Positions 8,441 to 17,052 of a DNA stretch of 64,000 nt are shown here, one piece after another. This DNA comes from Lachnospiraceae bacterium (GTDB lineage Bacteria; Bacillota; Clostridia; Lachnospirales; Lachnospiraceae), in NCBI GenBank assembly GCA_910574185.1, contig CAJSZQ010000011.1:1-64000 (forward strand), written 5' to 3'. The translations under genes and the position numbers were made by a program. The notes under the pieces were generated by a model that had not been told where the DNA came from, did not search any database, and worked only from the letters and a program-made list of their open reading frames with translations. How positions within the stretch are numbered: position 1 is the first letter of the stretch; each line of letters starts with the position of its first letter.

Positions 8441-9996
8441 AGAGAGTGAGTAGATGGCTGGCAAGGGTATGTATGGCGGCGGTTCTGTTTGGAGCAGTGG
8501 GGCTGGAGGCAGTTTCGGTGAATGCGGAAGAGGCGCCGGTATCTCCGTTGGTTGTAGAGACGCCGGAGAATAGAGTGCAGACGTATCAGTGTGGAGAGCC
8601 ACAGGATTTTGTGCTGAATATCAGAAATACCAGTACGGAGAGGATTGCGAATGTCGTTGTGTCTCCCGTTTTGAAGGATAAAGGGGATGAATGGCCTTTC
8701 GTTACGGATTACCAAAGCTATGAAGCAAGGCTGGAGGGACTGAATCCGAGCGGAACAGAAGGAGACGCAGGCAGCGTTGTTTTTGGCTTTACACAGAGAG
8801 ACGATGCAGGCGCTGCAAGGTATCAGCTAACGTTTCAGATTACAGCGGGAATTGTGACAGTAGATGAAGATGGTAAGGAAACAATAGAGAATATCACGAC
8901 GGAGAAGTCCTTTTATGTGAATACTTCTGCGAAGATAGAAGAAATAGAGAATCCAGAAGAGAATTTGGAAGAGAATCAAGAGGAAATTCCAGAAGATTTG
9001 ATGCTTGCCGCAGGCGGTTTTGATACCGGCGAGGCTTCCTATGTCGGCGGAGGCGGTTCTTCCTCATCCGGCAACGGCTCTGTGCCAAGAGTGATTGTGA
9101 CAGGATTTACAACGAATCCCGGAGATGTGAGAGCGGGCAGCGACTTTGTCCTGACGGTTCATTTGAAGAATACGTCGAAGAAAACAAGAGTAAATAATAT
9201 GTTATTTGAATTGCAGGCGCCTACCGAAGGGAAGGACGAACAGACAATAGCGCCGGCGTTTCTTCCGACGTCCGGTTCAAATTCTATTTATATGGAAGGG
9301 ATTCCGGCAGGAGGAACTGCAGATATCTCTATCTCACTGAATGCAAAATCAGATCTGGTGCAGAAGCCTTATGAGATTGGTTTATCTATGAAATATGAGG
9401 ACAGCGACGCAGCGCAGATTGAGGCTGGAGCAAGCCTGTCTATTCCGGTTAAGCAGAACGTCCGGTTTGAATTTAGCGAATTTGAGATTACGCCGGAGAG
9501 TATTGAAGTGGGTTCCGAGGCGAATGTATCCTGCAATCTGTATAACCTTGGCAGGATTAAATTATATAATGTTAAGGCGATATTTGAAGGAGACGGCATT
9601 AAGAAAGAGGAAGTATTTCTTGGTAACGTAGAACCCGGAACAAGTACGGCTATTGATGCGATGCTGGAAGGAACAAAGGCTTCGGAGGGAGAAGGAAAGG
9701 TGAAGATGACCCTTTCCTATGAAGATGAAGCGGGAACTGTAGCGACAGCAGAGGAGAGCTTTAATCTTATGGTTATGGAAGCTATGGAGAGCGGCGGCGA
9801 TATGATGACAGAGGGCATGATGGAGGAGCCGAAAGCTGGGCTGCCAATCGTTCCGATTGCAGTTGCCGCAGCTATTGTAATTATTTTAATTGTAGTAACG
9901 ATAATGAGGAAGAAGAGAAAAGCCCGCAAATTGTTAGCAGAGGAGGAGGAATTACTGGATGAGCTGGATGGACCTTCTGAGGATGAGCAGCAGTAA
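8437..9996 (+). CDS. Exported Ig-like (CARDB/COG1361-type) protein of a MacB-like ABC system
   Basis: A 519-residue envelope protein. It has a signal peptide at about residues 1-30 and at least two beta-rich Ig-like repeats, near 40-160 (FVLNIRNTS type) and 215-445 (FVLTVHLKNTSKKTRVNN type). They are joined by an acidic linker and a Gly/Ser stretch at about 175-212. A C-terminal transmembrane helix (about 467-488) is followed by a basic then acidic tail. Repeats of this kind occur in COG1361/CARDB adhesion modules. It sits between the ATPase and the permease, overlapping both, which suggests that it fills the periplasmic-adaptor-like role that MacA has in Gram-negative bacteria. That role is inference. 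Confidence 0.75.
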   Translation: MKRVSRWLARVCMAAVLFGAVGLEAVSVNAEEAPVSPLVVETPENRVQTYQCGEPQDFVLNIRNTSTERIANVVVSPVLKDKGDEWPFVTDYQSYEARLEGLNPSGTEGDAGSVVFGFTQRDDAGAARYQLTFQITAGIVTVDEDGKETIENITTEKSFYVNTSAKIEEIENPEENLEENQEEIPEDLMLAAGGFDTGEASYVGGGGSSSSGNGSVPRVIVTGFTTNPGDVRAGSDFVLTVHLKNTSKKTRVNNMLFELQAPTEGKDEQTIAPAFLPTSGSNSIYMEGIPAGGTADISISLNAKSDLVQKPYEIGLSMKYEDSDAAQIEAGASLSIPVKQNVRFEFSEFEITPESIEVGSEANVSCNLYNLGRIKLYNVKAIFEGDGIKKEEVFLGNVEPGTSTAIDAMLEGTKASEGEGKVKMTLSYEDEAGTVATAEESFNLMVMEAMESGGDMMTEGMMEEPKAGLPIVPIAVAAAIVIILIVVTIMRKKRKARKLLAEEEELLDELDGPSEDEQQ

Positions 9997-11365
9997 CTTA
10001 AGACGAAGAAAGCTTCGTACCTTTCTCACTGTGCTGGGCGTAATGATTGGAACGACTTCAATTGTAGTGATGATTTCCCTTGGTCTCGGCCTGCAGGCGT
10101 CTATGTATGAAGAGCTGGAAATGATGGGCGGCCTGAATACGATTAGCGTTACCGGTGCGGATGCGGGTGATAGTATGATTTATTACGGCAGCAGCAGTGA
10201 CGAAGAGAAATCGGATAAACGCCTTACAGACGCGGCGATTCATGAACTTGCCAAACTTGAACATGTAACAAGTGTGGAGCCTAAGTATACGATGTCAGTT
10301 ATGCTTCTAAAAGGCGGCTATGAAGGATGGGCCCAGTTGGAGGCGCTGACGCCGACAGCGCTTGAGCAGCTCAAGCTGGATTTGGCGGATGGGGGCAGAC
10401 TTCCGGTAACAGGTACCAGTACGCTTGAGTTAGTATATGGTAATGGTATTATTACCAATTTTAATGAAAAAGGCACTGGAAAAGGGTACTATGAGACCGG
10501 GGAGCTGCCAGATATTGATATGCAGAAAGATACTATTTTTCTGATTCTCGACCAAGAAGGCTATTATGCAGCCCAGCAGGGGCCGTCAATCGGGACGGCG
10601 GATAATCCGGAGCAGTCTGAGCAGACGGTAAAGAAAGTAGAGAAGCACGCAGTAAGGGCAAGCGGCGTGGTGGCGGGCGACCCAGATACTTATAAGAATG
10701 GATATTATAATGTATACTGTGATTTGGAGACGTTAAAGCAGGTTCTGAAAAAGGAATTTAGCGGAAGAACGATTCCTGGACAGCCCACTACTTCGAGCGG
10801 CAAGCCTTATAAAGACTTTTCTTATTCATCTGTTCAGATTAAAGTTGAGGATGCAGATTTAGTAGAGCAGGTTGTGGCGGATATCCGCGCCGCCGGTTAC
10901 AATGCCAGTACGAATGCGGAGCTTTTAGAGAGTGCAAAGAAGCAGCTTGCGATGATTCAGGCAGTGTTGGGAGGAATCGGTGCGGTTTCGCTTCTGGTAG
11001 CGGCAATCGGTATCGCGAATACGATGATGATGTCGATTTATGAACGCACGAAAGAAATTGGCGTTATAAAGGTACTGGGATGCAGTCTGAGGAACATCAA
11101 GCAGATGTTTTTGATGGAAGCAGCGTTTATCGGCTTGATTGGCGGGTTCACCGGAATGATATTAAGCTTTATGCTGTCTGGACTCATTAATATATTGACT
11201 GGTCATGGAGCTGCGATGGGTATTGAGGGAAATATTTCTTATATACCGATGTGGCTGGTACTTGCGGCAATGGGATTTGCTATGCTTGTAGGTACTTTGG
11301 CGGGATATTTCCCGGCGCTGCGCGCGATGCGGCTGAGTCCGCTGGCGGCGATTAAAACAGAATAA
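9959..11365 (+). CDS. MacB/FtsX-family ABC transporter permease
   Basis: A 468-residue permease. It has an amphipathic N-terminus with SNLRRRKLRTFLTVLGVMIG, a first transmembrane helix near residues 20-45, an extracytoplasmic MacB-type domain at about 50-335, and three C-terminal helices near 340-365, 390-415 and 425-455 (FtsX domain). Its ATG at 9959 lies 38 bases inside the preceding gene, consistent with tight coupling. The stop codon is immediately followed by an 80-bp-arm hairpin element. It is expected to work as a dimer with the ATPase at 7688. Confidence 0.92.
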   Translation: MSWMDLLRMSSSNLRRRKLRTFLTVLGVMIGTTSIVVMISLGLGLQASMYEELEMMGGLNTISVTGADAGDSMIYYGSSSDEEKSDKRLTDAAIHELAKLEHVTSVEPKYTMSVMLLKGGYEGWAQLEALTPTALEQLKLDLADGGRLPVTGTSTLELVYGNGIITNFNEKGTGKGYYETGELPDIDMQKDTIFLILDQEGYYAAQQGPSIGTADNPEQSEQTVKKVEKHAVRASGVVAGDPDTYKNGYYNVYCDLETLKQVLKKEFSGRTIPGQPTTSSGKPYKDFSYSSVQIKVEDADLVEQVVADIRAAGYNASTNAELLESAKKQLAMIQAVLGGIGAVSLLVAAIGIANTMMMSIYERTKEIGVIKVLGCSLRNIKQMFLMEAAFIGLIGGFTGMILSFMLSGLINILTGHGAAMGIEGNISYIPMWLVLAAMGFAMLVGTLAGYFPALRAMRLSPLAAIKTE

Positions 11366-11642
11366 AAATTCCCGGTCGCGGGGCGTGAACTCTGCCCTTC
11401 GCCCTCTGGGAAGCGATTCAGAAAACGACCGTTCTCACGCAAAGCCGGGCAACGCGGAAATGAACTAACTGCTAATTACGACTAAGAAACTCAGGAATGC
11501 CTTCGTTTCTAAGTCTCCATAAGCAGTGGATTTCATTTCCGCTAAAAGCGCCCTTTAATGCTTTGTGTGAGAACGGTCGTTTTCTGAATCGCTTCCCAGA
11601 GGGCGAAGGGCAGAGTTCACACCCCGCGACCGGGAATTTTTT
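11365..11642. repeat. Long palindromic element D, divergent member of the nested-hairpin family
   Basis: Left arm 11365-11444 and right arm 11561-11642 are complementary over about 80 bp with only two visible mismatches. The core, read on the minus strand, keeps GCTTATG, AGACTTAGA, CGAAGGC, TTCCTGAG and CTTAGTC in the same order as the cores at 7295, 45499 and 53611, although the arms are unrelated in sequence. The left arm abuts the permease stop and the right arm ends in a T run, so the whole could terminate transcription in both directions. Confidence 0.85.
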
Positions 11643-11657
11643 GGGAAGATGGGAATA

Positions 11658-11684
11658 AATTTTCAAACACGTTCCGGTGTGTTA
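11658..11684. repeat. Partial copy of the TTTTCAAACAC hairpin end
   Basis: AAATTTTCAAACACG followed by GTGTGTT resembles the terminal sequence of the hairpin element at 15421-15602 (minus strand GTGTTTGAAAATT then ATTCC). It overlaps the 3' flank of the small gene that ends at 11690. Confidence 0.4.
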
Positions 11685-11689
11685 GCTTC

Positions 11690-11956
11690 TTAATCTTCTT
11701 CTATGATTTGGATTTCGAGGTAGTCGAAATCAATGGAATCTACGAAATTATCCTGATAGAATCTCGCTTTGGAATGGCGCTTAAATTCACTAATCGTGCT
11801 GTCGAGCCAGATTGGCTTGCTTAAATCAAATTCATAACATACCTCGTCCAGTGCGTGAAATACTTTATGAGTACGGGTGTCTTCTGTGTCGTCGCAAATG
11901 ACGGTATCCCGGAGCATTCGGTTATCTTTTAATTCTTTGGCCCATAATCGGAACAT
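11690..11956 (-). CDS. Small acidic conserved hypothetical protein
   Basis: An 88-residue protein, rich in Asp and Glu, with no membrane segment or signal peptide. The N-terminus MFRLWAKELKDNRMLRDTV and the acidic C-terminus (IQIIEED) give it a consistent coding look. I remember similar small proteins in Lachnospiraceae genomes but know of no function. AAAGGAGAA lies upstream of the start on the minus strand. It stands alone between the palindrome D and the niaR promoter region. Confidence 0.65.
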   Translation of the reverse strand: MFRLWAKELKDNRMLRDTVICDDTEDTRTHKVFHALDEVCYEFDLSKPIWLDSTISEFKRHSKARFYQDNFVDSIDFDYLEIQIIEED

Positions 11957-11996
11957 ATGGCGTTCTCCTTTCTACACGAAACTCTATTGTCGTACG

Positions 11997-12095
11997 GTTC
12001 ACCCGTAAGCCGGCAAACAGCAGAGGGAAATTCAGTCAGCGATGTCGCTGTATCGCCTTCCGCTTCCGTCTGCGCCCGCAAACGGGCATGTGAAC
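11997..12095. repeat. Degenerate hairpin element with GTTCAC ends
   Basis: A 99-bp imperfect inverted repeat that starts with GTTCACCCG and ends with CGGGCATGTGAAC, with a small perfect hairpin CAGCGA-TG-TCGCTG near the centre. The GTTCAC termini resemble the other hairpin repeats in the window, but the inner sequence differs. Confidence 0.45.
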
Positions 12096-12185
12096 TAAAA
12101 CTATCATAAAATTGCATTTTATAAATGTCAAGACTTGTATTTCTATATGGAGTTATGCAACAATAAATACAGAGGTGAAAAAAGA

Positions 12186-12704
12186 ATGGATGGAGAACAG
12201 AGAAGGATGTTGATTCTTAAGCTCCTGAATACGGAAAAGGAGCCGCTGTCAGGAACTGCTCTGGCAAAACGAATGGGAGTCAGCAGGCAGGTTATTGTGC
12301 AGGACATCGCATTGCTTCGGGCGACGAATAAGAATATTTTGTCTACAAATAAAGGGTATGTAATATACGGGAAGCAGGAGGGAAGGCTTACCTGCAAGCG
12401 TGTATTTGCGGTGAAGCATACTGACGGGGAAATGCGGGAGGAGCTTTACTGTATTGTAGATGCGGGAGCGAAGGTGCTGGATGTGATTATTGAGCATCAT
12501 GTGTACGGGCAGATTTCCGCAGATTTATTTATGAATAGCAGACGAGATGTAGATGAATTTATGGAAAAGATTCTGAGCAATAAGGTAAAACCTTTGAAGG
12601 AGCTTACCAGAGATGTTCATTTTCATACGGTAGAAGCAGGTGATGAAGAGACGCTTGACCTAGTTGAGTCAAAACTAAGAGAGAAACAATACTTGATTTC
12701 ATAG
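12186..12704 (+). CDS. niaR: NiaR-type transcriptional repressor (HTH plus 3H domain)
   Basis: A 172-residue regulator. Residues about 5-60 form an HTH_11 winged helix (RRMLILKLLNTE, GTALAKRMGVSRQVIVQDIALLR), and the rest matches the 3H domain, named for three conserved histidines; several candidates are visible, including EHHVYGQ and DVHFHTV. NiaR (YrxA) senses nicotinate and represses NAD precursor uptake and synthesis genes. I chose the ATG at 12186 because GAGGTG lies 8 bases upstream; the open frame from TTG 12135 has no ribosome site. The membrane protein that follows may be its target. Confidence 0.88.
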   Translation: MDGEQRRMLILKLLNTEKEPLSGTALAKRMGVSRQVIVQDIALLRATNKNILSTNKGYVIYGKQEGRLTCKRVFAVKHTDGEMREELYCIVDAGAKVLDVIIEHHVYGQISADLFMNSRRDVDEFMEKILSNKVKPLKELTRDVHFHTVEAGDEETLDLVESKLREKQYLIS

Positions 12705-12816
12705 TCTGATTATGATAGACTTTCCTGATGACAAGACATGTGTAAACACGTATGCGCGACAGCTTTTGGAGAAAAGGCTGGAGTCTGGGTACGAAAAAGG
12801 TACAGAGGAGAGAGTT

Positions 12817-13881
12817 ATGGGAAAGTTGAAGAAGGTATTAGACAGGATATTTATTGACGGGCTGAGCGGTATGGCACAGGGGTTGTTTGCAACCCTGATT
12901 GTGGGAACGATTATTCAGCAGATTGGAACGCTGCTTGGCGGAGCGGCCGGAGATATGATTTATGTAATTGGAAAGGTTGCTGCGTCTCTGACAGGAGCGG
13001 GTATCGGTATTGGCGTGGCATATAAGTTTAAGTGTAGTCAGCTTGTGGTGGTTTCCGCGGCGACAGCCGGGATGGTGGGAGCATTTGCAAGTAAGATTCT
13101 GGCAGGCGCGGTGCTGGTGGAAGGCAGTATGATTTACGCTGGACCGGGAGAACCCCTGGGAGCATTTATCGCTGCATATGTGGGGATTGAATTAGGCCAG
13201 CTTGTAACAGGCAGGACGAAGGTGGATATTCTGGTTACGCCGCTTATAGTGATTGGAAGCGGTTCATTGGTTGGATTGATTCTCGGACCTCCGATTTCAG
13301 GATTCATGACCTGGCTTGGCTCTATTATTAACTGGGGAACGGAACAGCAGCCGTTCCTTATGGGAATTATTGTATCGGTGCTGATGGGTATGATTCTTAC
13401 ATTGCCAATCAGTTCGGCGGCGCTGGGAATTATTTTGAATCTGTCAGGGCTTGCGGCAGGCGCGGCGACCGTTGGATGCTGCTGTAATATGGTTGGTTTT
13501 GCTGTGGCAAGTTATCGAGAGAATAAAGTAGGAGGACTTCTGGCACAGGGAATCGGAACTTCTATGCTTCAGGTTCCAAATATTGTGAGAAAACCGGTTA
13601 TTTGGGTTCCGGCGATTTTATCCAGTGCCATTCTGGGACCGGTAGGTACGCTGGTATTACATATGACCAGTAACGCGACAGGTTCCGGTATGGGGACGGC
13701 AGGTCTGGTGGGGCAGATTATGACCTGGCAGGTAATGGTTCAGACTGAAGCGGCAGCAATCGTGCTGATGAAGATTCTGGTAATTCAGGTCATTCTTCCG
13801 GCAGTAGTGACGCTTATCATTTCTGAATTTATGCGGAAAAAAGAATGGATTAAGTTCGGTGACATGAAACTGGATTTATAA
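12817..13881 (+). CDS. PTS EIIC-like membrane protein (PfoR-related)
   Basis: A highly hydrophobic protein of 354 residues, with about eight to ten membrane segments and the GPPISGFMTWLGS and GLAAGAATVGCCCNMVGF segments of the PTS_EIIC_2/PfoR family. No EIIA or EIIB gene is adjacent, so phosphotransfer-driven sugar uptake is not supported. The ATG at 12817 has GAGGAG 6 bases upstream; the frame runs back to 12712 without a good ribosome site. It lies 112 bases behind niaR in the same direction. It may therefore be part of the niacin regulon, or an orphan membrane protein of unknown substrate. Confidence 0.8.
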   Translation: MGKLKKVLDRIFIDGLSGMAQGLFATLIVGTIIQQIGTLLGGAAGDMIYVIGKVAASLTGAGIGIGVAYKFKCSQLVVVSAATAGMVGAFASKILAGAVLVEGSMIYAGPGEPLGAFIAAYVGIELGQLVTGRTKVDILVTPLIVIGSGSLVGLILGPPISGFMTWLGSIINWGTEQQPFLMGIIVSVLMGMILTLPISSAALGIILNLSGLAAGAATVGCCCNMVGFAVASYRENKVGGLLAQGIGTSMLQVPNIVRKPVIWVPAILSSAILGPVGTLVLHMTSNATGSGMGTAGLVGQIMTWQVMVQTEAAAIVLMKILVIQVILPAVVTLIISEFMRKKEWIKFGDMKLDL

Positions 13882-14033
13882 GAGAGATTCCCCTGTAGAT
13901 GTTTGAGCTGATATTCCTACCGGTTTGTTTTTGTATGCTGTAAGTTAGTACGCAGGCAATAACCGAAATGTTGATAATGATATGTCAGGATAAGAAAACA
14001 GCAGGATATAGGCGAGGAAAGCGGGGGAGAACT

Positions 14034-14558
14034 ATGATTGGAACTGGTTTGGTTCATATCTATTATGGAGACGGTAAAGGGAAGACAACGGCGGCTATGG
14101 GGCAGGCAATTCGCGCTGCAGGGAGTGGACTGGATGTGCTGGTGTTTCAGTTTATGAAGGATAATACATCCAGCGAGAGAAAGATACTGGAAGAGATTCC
14201 GAATATTACGCTGCTTCCCGGCAAACGTCATATGAAGTTTTTTAATCAGATGAATACAGAGGAGAAAGCGGAGTATCGCCATTATAATACAAAAGCTTTG
14301 GATGAGATAGCGAAATTCTGTATTAATTTTGACGTACTGGTCTTGGATGAAGCGGTATGCGCAGTGGATTTGGAGCTTTTGAGTGAAGAAAAACTGGTGA
14401 ATTTTATTAAGCATAAGCCAAGAGGCCTTGAAGTGATTATGACAGGGCATCATGTGAGCGACGCATTATTTGAGACGGCAGATTATGTGACGGAGATGAC
14501 AAAGGTGAAGCATCCTTTTGATACGGGAAAAAGAGCAAGGGAAGGGATTGAATTTTAA
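14034..14558 (+). CDS. cobO: Corrinoid adenosyltransferase (CobA/CobO/BtuR family)
   Basis: This 174-residue P-loop protein should transfer adenosyl from ATP to cob(I)alamin or cob(I)yrinic acid a,c-diamide. It starts with GLVHIYYGDGKGKTTAAMG, in which GDGKGKTT is the reversed P-loop of the CobA type. Further family segments are VFQFMK, VLVLDEAVCAVD and VIMTGHHV, with DEA near residues 104-106. The ATG at 14034 follows GGGGGAG. No other cobalamin genes are in the window, so it may serve salvage of exogenous corrinoids. Confidence 0.92.
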   Translation: MIGTGLVHIYYGDGKGKTTAAMGQAIRAAGSGLDVLVFQFMKDNTSSERKILEEIPNITLLPGKRHMKFFNQMNTEEKAEYRHYNTKALDEIAKFCINFDVLVLDEAVCAVDLELLSEEKLVNFIKHKPRGLEVIMTGHHVSDALFETADYVTEMTKVKHPFDTGKRAREGIEF

Positions 14559-14594
14559 ATAGGTAAATAGTAATCATTAAAAAATTCTGAAATC

Positions 14595-14624
14595 TATGAC
14601 TTTAATTCCATATTGTGGTATACT
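14595..14624 (+). promoter_or_regulatory. Putative promoter of the alarmone synthetase gene
   Basis: TATGAC at 14595-14600, an 18-base spacer and TATACT at 14619-14624 preceded by TGG (extended -10), 64 bases upstream of the chosen start. Confidence 0.5.
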
Positions 14625-14687
14625 GTATGTATGAAAATACAAAGTACTCTTCACAGGGGGAGAAGAAAGCGAAGAGGAGAGAAGGAT

Positions 14688-15404
14688 ATGGAAATGACGA
14701 TTCGCAATTATGAGGATGTGGACAGTTGGAAGACAGTCATGTTTCTATATACATCTGCACTCAAGGAAGTGGGCACAAAGCTGGAGATTTTGAATGATGA
14801 ATTTCAGCATGTGCACAGTTATAATCCAATTGAACATATTAAGACCCGGATTAAGTCGCCAGAAAGTATTGTCAAGAAACTAAAACGGCATGGACATGAG
14901 ACATCTATTGAAAATATGGTGAAGTATGTGAATGATATTGCGGGGGTTCGATTGATTTGTTCATTTACTTCAGACATTTATAAACTTGCAGAGATGATAG
15001 GAAATCAGACAGATCTTAAGGTTCTTTCTATTAAGGATTATATTAAGAATCCAAAGCAAAGTGGATATAAGAGTTACCACATGTTGGTTTCTGTCCCTAT
15101 TTTTTTATCTGACAGCGTAGTAGACACTAAGGTTGAGATTCAGATTCGGACGATTGCTATGGATTTTTGGGCGAGCCTTGAGCACAAGATATACTATAAG
15201 TATGAGGGCAGGGCGCCGGAATATATCAGTAAGGATCTGAGAGAGTGCGCAGATATGGTAGCTACTCTGGATGATAAGATGTTACAGCTTAATGAGGCGA
15301 TTCTGGCGTGTCTTGAAGAGCAGGAAGTTCAGAAACTTGAACGTGCAAGAGATGTTTCCAGAAACCGGCAGGAAGAACAAATCAGCCGGACACAAAGTGC
15401 TTGA
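14688..15404 (+). CDS. relQ: Small alarmone synthetase (RelA/SpoT domain, YjbM/RelQ-like)
   Basis: A 238-residue single-domain (p)ppGpp synthetase. Seen in order are the RIKSPESIVKKLKRHG segment, the NDIAGVRLIC segment (RelA/SpoT synthetase motif), KDYIKNPKQSGYKSYHM (substrate pocket) and VEIQIRTIAMDFWASLEHKIYYK. There is no HD hydrolase, TGS or ACT domain, so it is a SAS protein of the YjbM/RelQ class, which acts as a tetramer in Bacillus and Enterococcus. The ATG at 14688 follows GAGGAGAGAAGGA. The C-terminal tail after residue 215 is variable and charged. Confidence 0.92.
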   Translation: MEMTIRNYEDVDSWKTVMFLYTSALKEVGTKLEILNDEFQHVHSYNPIEHIKTRIKSPESIVKKLKRHGHETSIENMVKYVNDIAGVRLICSFTSDIYKLAEMIGNQTDLKVLSIKDYIKNPKQSGYKSYHMLVSVPIFLSDSVVDTKVEIQIRTIAMDFWASLEHKIYYKYEGRAPEYISKDLRECADMVATLDDKMLQLNEAILACLEEQEVQKLERARDVSRNRQEEQISRTQSA

Positions 15405-15420
15405 CAGTACTTAAGATAAT

Positions 15421-15602
15421 TTTTCAAACACACTCTAGAGCGTGTTTGAAAATTCATTCCTACAATCTGCCGCCCCGCTTCACACCAGATTTTATGCTGA
15501 ATTTGGTCAATGTAGCCCGCTACACCTCCCAAATCTAGCATAAAATCTGATGCAAACTGGGACGACATCTTGCAGAAAGCAATTTTCAAACACACTCTAG
15601 AG
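15421..15602. repeat. Hairpin element with 20-bp flanking direct repeats
   Basis: A perfect 20-bp direct repeat (TTTTCAAACACACTCTAGAG) is at 15421-15440 and 15583-15602. Between them two arms pair imperfectly over about 70 bp, best around AGATTTTATGCTGAATTTGG (15488-15507) and its near complement at 15529-15548. The loop holds a small TGTAG-CCCG-CTACA hairpin. The left direct repeat itself pairs with GTGTTTGAAAA at 15442-15452. No coding content is visible; it resembles a miniature inverted-repeat element. Confidence 0.75.
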
Positions 15603-15691
15603 GAAGAGTGAGACTCCGGCAGTGATGCCGGAGTTTTTCACCTGTGAAGACGGCTGCATTCGTCTGCGCAGATAAGAATTTTTAGGAGGAG

Positions 15692-17047
15692 ATGCAGTTA
15701 CGAATGAAGAAAACGGATATGACCTTTGATCTTACGGAGGGCAGCGTCAGGAGCCGCCTGATACAGTATGCGGTTCCCCTGGTGATTATCAGTCTGATGC
15801 AGTCGTTATATAGTATGGCAGATTTGATGATATCTGGACATTTTATCGGTGCCAGGGGCATTTCCGGAATTAATAATTCCAGTCAGGTGATGGAGCTTCT
15901 GACTAAGATTATGATTGGCTTGTCTCAGGGAGGCAGTATTTTAATCGGACAGTTTTTTGGAGCAAAAGAAGATGAAAAGCGAAAAGAGACTACAAATACG
16001 TTGTTTTATAGTTTTATAGTGATGTCAGTGGTTCTTGCGACTGTTATTTATCTGTCGGCAGGAACGATATTAAAGGCGCTTGACGCGCCTGCATATGAGG
16101 AAGCTTTGGCTTATTTGCGTATTTGTAGTATTGGAATTTTCTTTATTGCAGGGTATAATGCACTGGTAGCGGCAGTCCGCGGCGTGGGCGATTCAAAACG
16201 ACCGATGAAGATTATTTTGTTTTCGATTTGTGTGAATGTTCTGTTGGATTTGCTGCTTGTAGGTGGATTTCGTATGGGAACCAGAGGCGCCGCTATTGCA
16301 ACCGTAATTTCACAGGGCGTTTCTTTTTTGCTGATTCTTATCCATGTGCTGAAGAATCCGGATATTTTTGGAATCAGACTTTTACAGCCGGTTTTTTATA
16401 CAAGGCGTTTCAGTCGGATTGTCGCGCTGGGGATACCTTGTGCAGTGCAGATGTCTTTGGCGGCTGTTTCCTGGCTGACGGTGACGAAATTTGTTAATGG
16501 ATATGGTGTGACGGCTTCGGCGGGAGCGGGCGTCAGCGCTAAGATTAAGGATTTCTGTCAGTTGTTTATCTCGGCGGTCAGCAGCGCGTCCGCTACCATG
16601 GTGGCTCAGACTCTGGGAGCTGGGAAATATGACCGGGCAAAAGAGGTTCTGTATACAGCTATGAAGCTTACCTGTGCTGCAGCGCTTGTATTGATTGTGG
16701 CGGTAGAAATTGGCGCGCCGGTGTTCGCGGGATTCTTTACGAGGGATTCGGGAGCTGTGGATGTGGCGGCGTTGAACTTACGTATTGAAATTATTGGCCA
16801 GATATTTTATGCGGTATTTATGATGTATCATGGATTTGCAATCGGCGCCGGGCATACTTGGTTTGTGCTTTTTAGTTCTTTTGTGAATTGTATATTGGTC
16901 CGGGTGGTGCTGGTAGTGATTTTGGAAAGCTTTTTAGGAATTTCCGGGATTTTCCTGGCTTGTATGATTGCGCCGAGTGCATCGGTACCGTTGGGAATGA
17001 TTTACGTAAAGACAGATGTATGGAGAAAGAAACAGGCTTATGAATAG
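15692..17047 (+). CDS. MATE-family efflux transporter
   Basis: A 451-residue, 12-helix exporter of the multidrug and toxic compound extrusion family. The N-terminus (FDLTEGSVRSRLIQYAVPLVIISLMQSLYSMADLMISGHFIG) and the middle repeat (ALGIPCAVQMSLAAVSWL) are the two MATE pseudo-repeats. It probably exports drugs or metabolites using a Na+ or H+ gradient. AGGAGGAG lies at 15684-15691. The ATG at 15704 is better spaced than the one at 15692, so the protein may be four residues shorter. A fragment of another transporter follows 5 bases after its stop. Confidence 0.92.
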   Translation: MQLRMKKTDMTFDLTEGSVRSRLIQYAVPLVIISLMQSLYSMADLMISGHFIGARGISGINNSSQVMELLTKIMIGLSQGGSILIGQFFGAKEDEKRKETTNTLFYSFIVMSVVLATVIYLSAGTILKALDAPAYEEALAYLRICSIGIFFIAGYNALVAAVRGVGDSKRPMKIILFSICVNVLLDLLLVGGFRMGTRGAAIATVISQGVSFLLILIHVLKNPDIFGIRLLQPVFYTRRFSRIVALGIPCAVQMSLAAVSWLTVTKFVNGYGVTASAGAGVSAKIKDFCQLFISAVSSASATMVAQTLGAGKYDRAKEVLYTAMKLTCAAALVLIVAVEIGAPVFAGFFTRDSGAVDVAALNLRIEIIGQIFYAVFMMYHGFAIGAGHTWFVLFSSFVNCILVRVVLVVILESFLGISGIFLACMIAPSASVPLGMIYVKTDVWRKKQAYE

Positions 17048-17052
17048 GGGCG

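Noticed and set aside
11472-11666. A 64-codon minus-strand frame
   Set aside because: It falls inside the long palindrome D and reflects the arms, not a gene.
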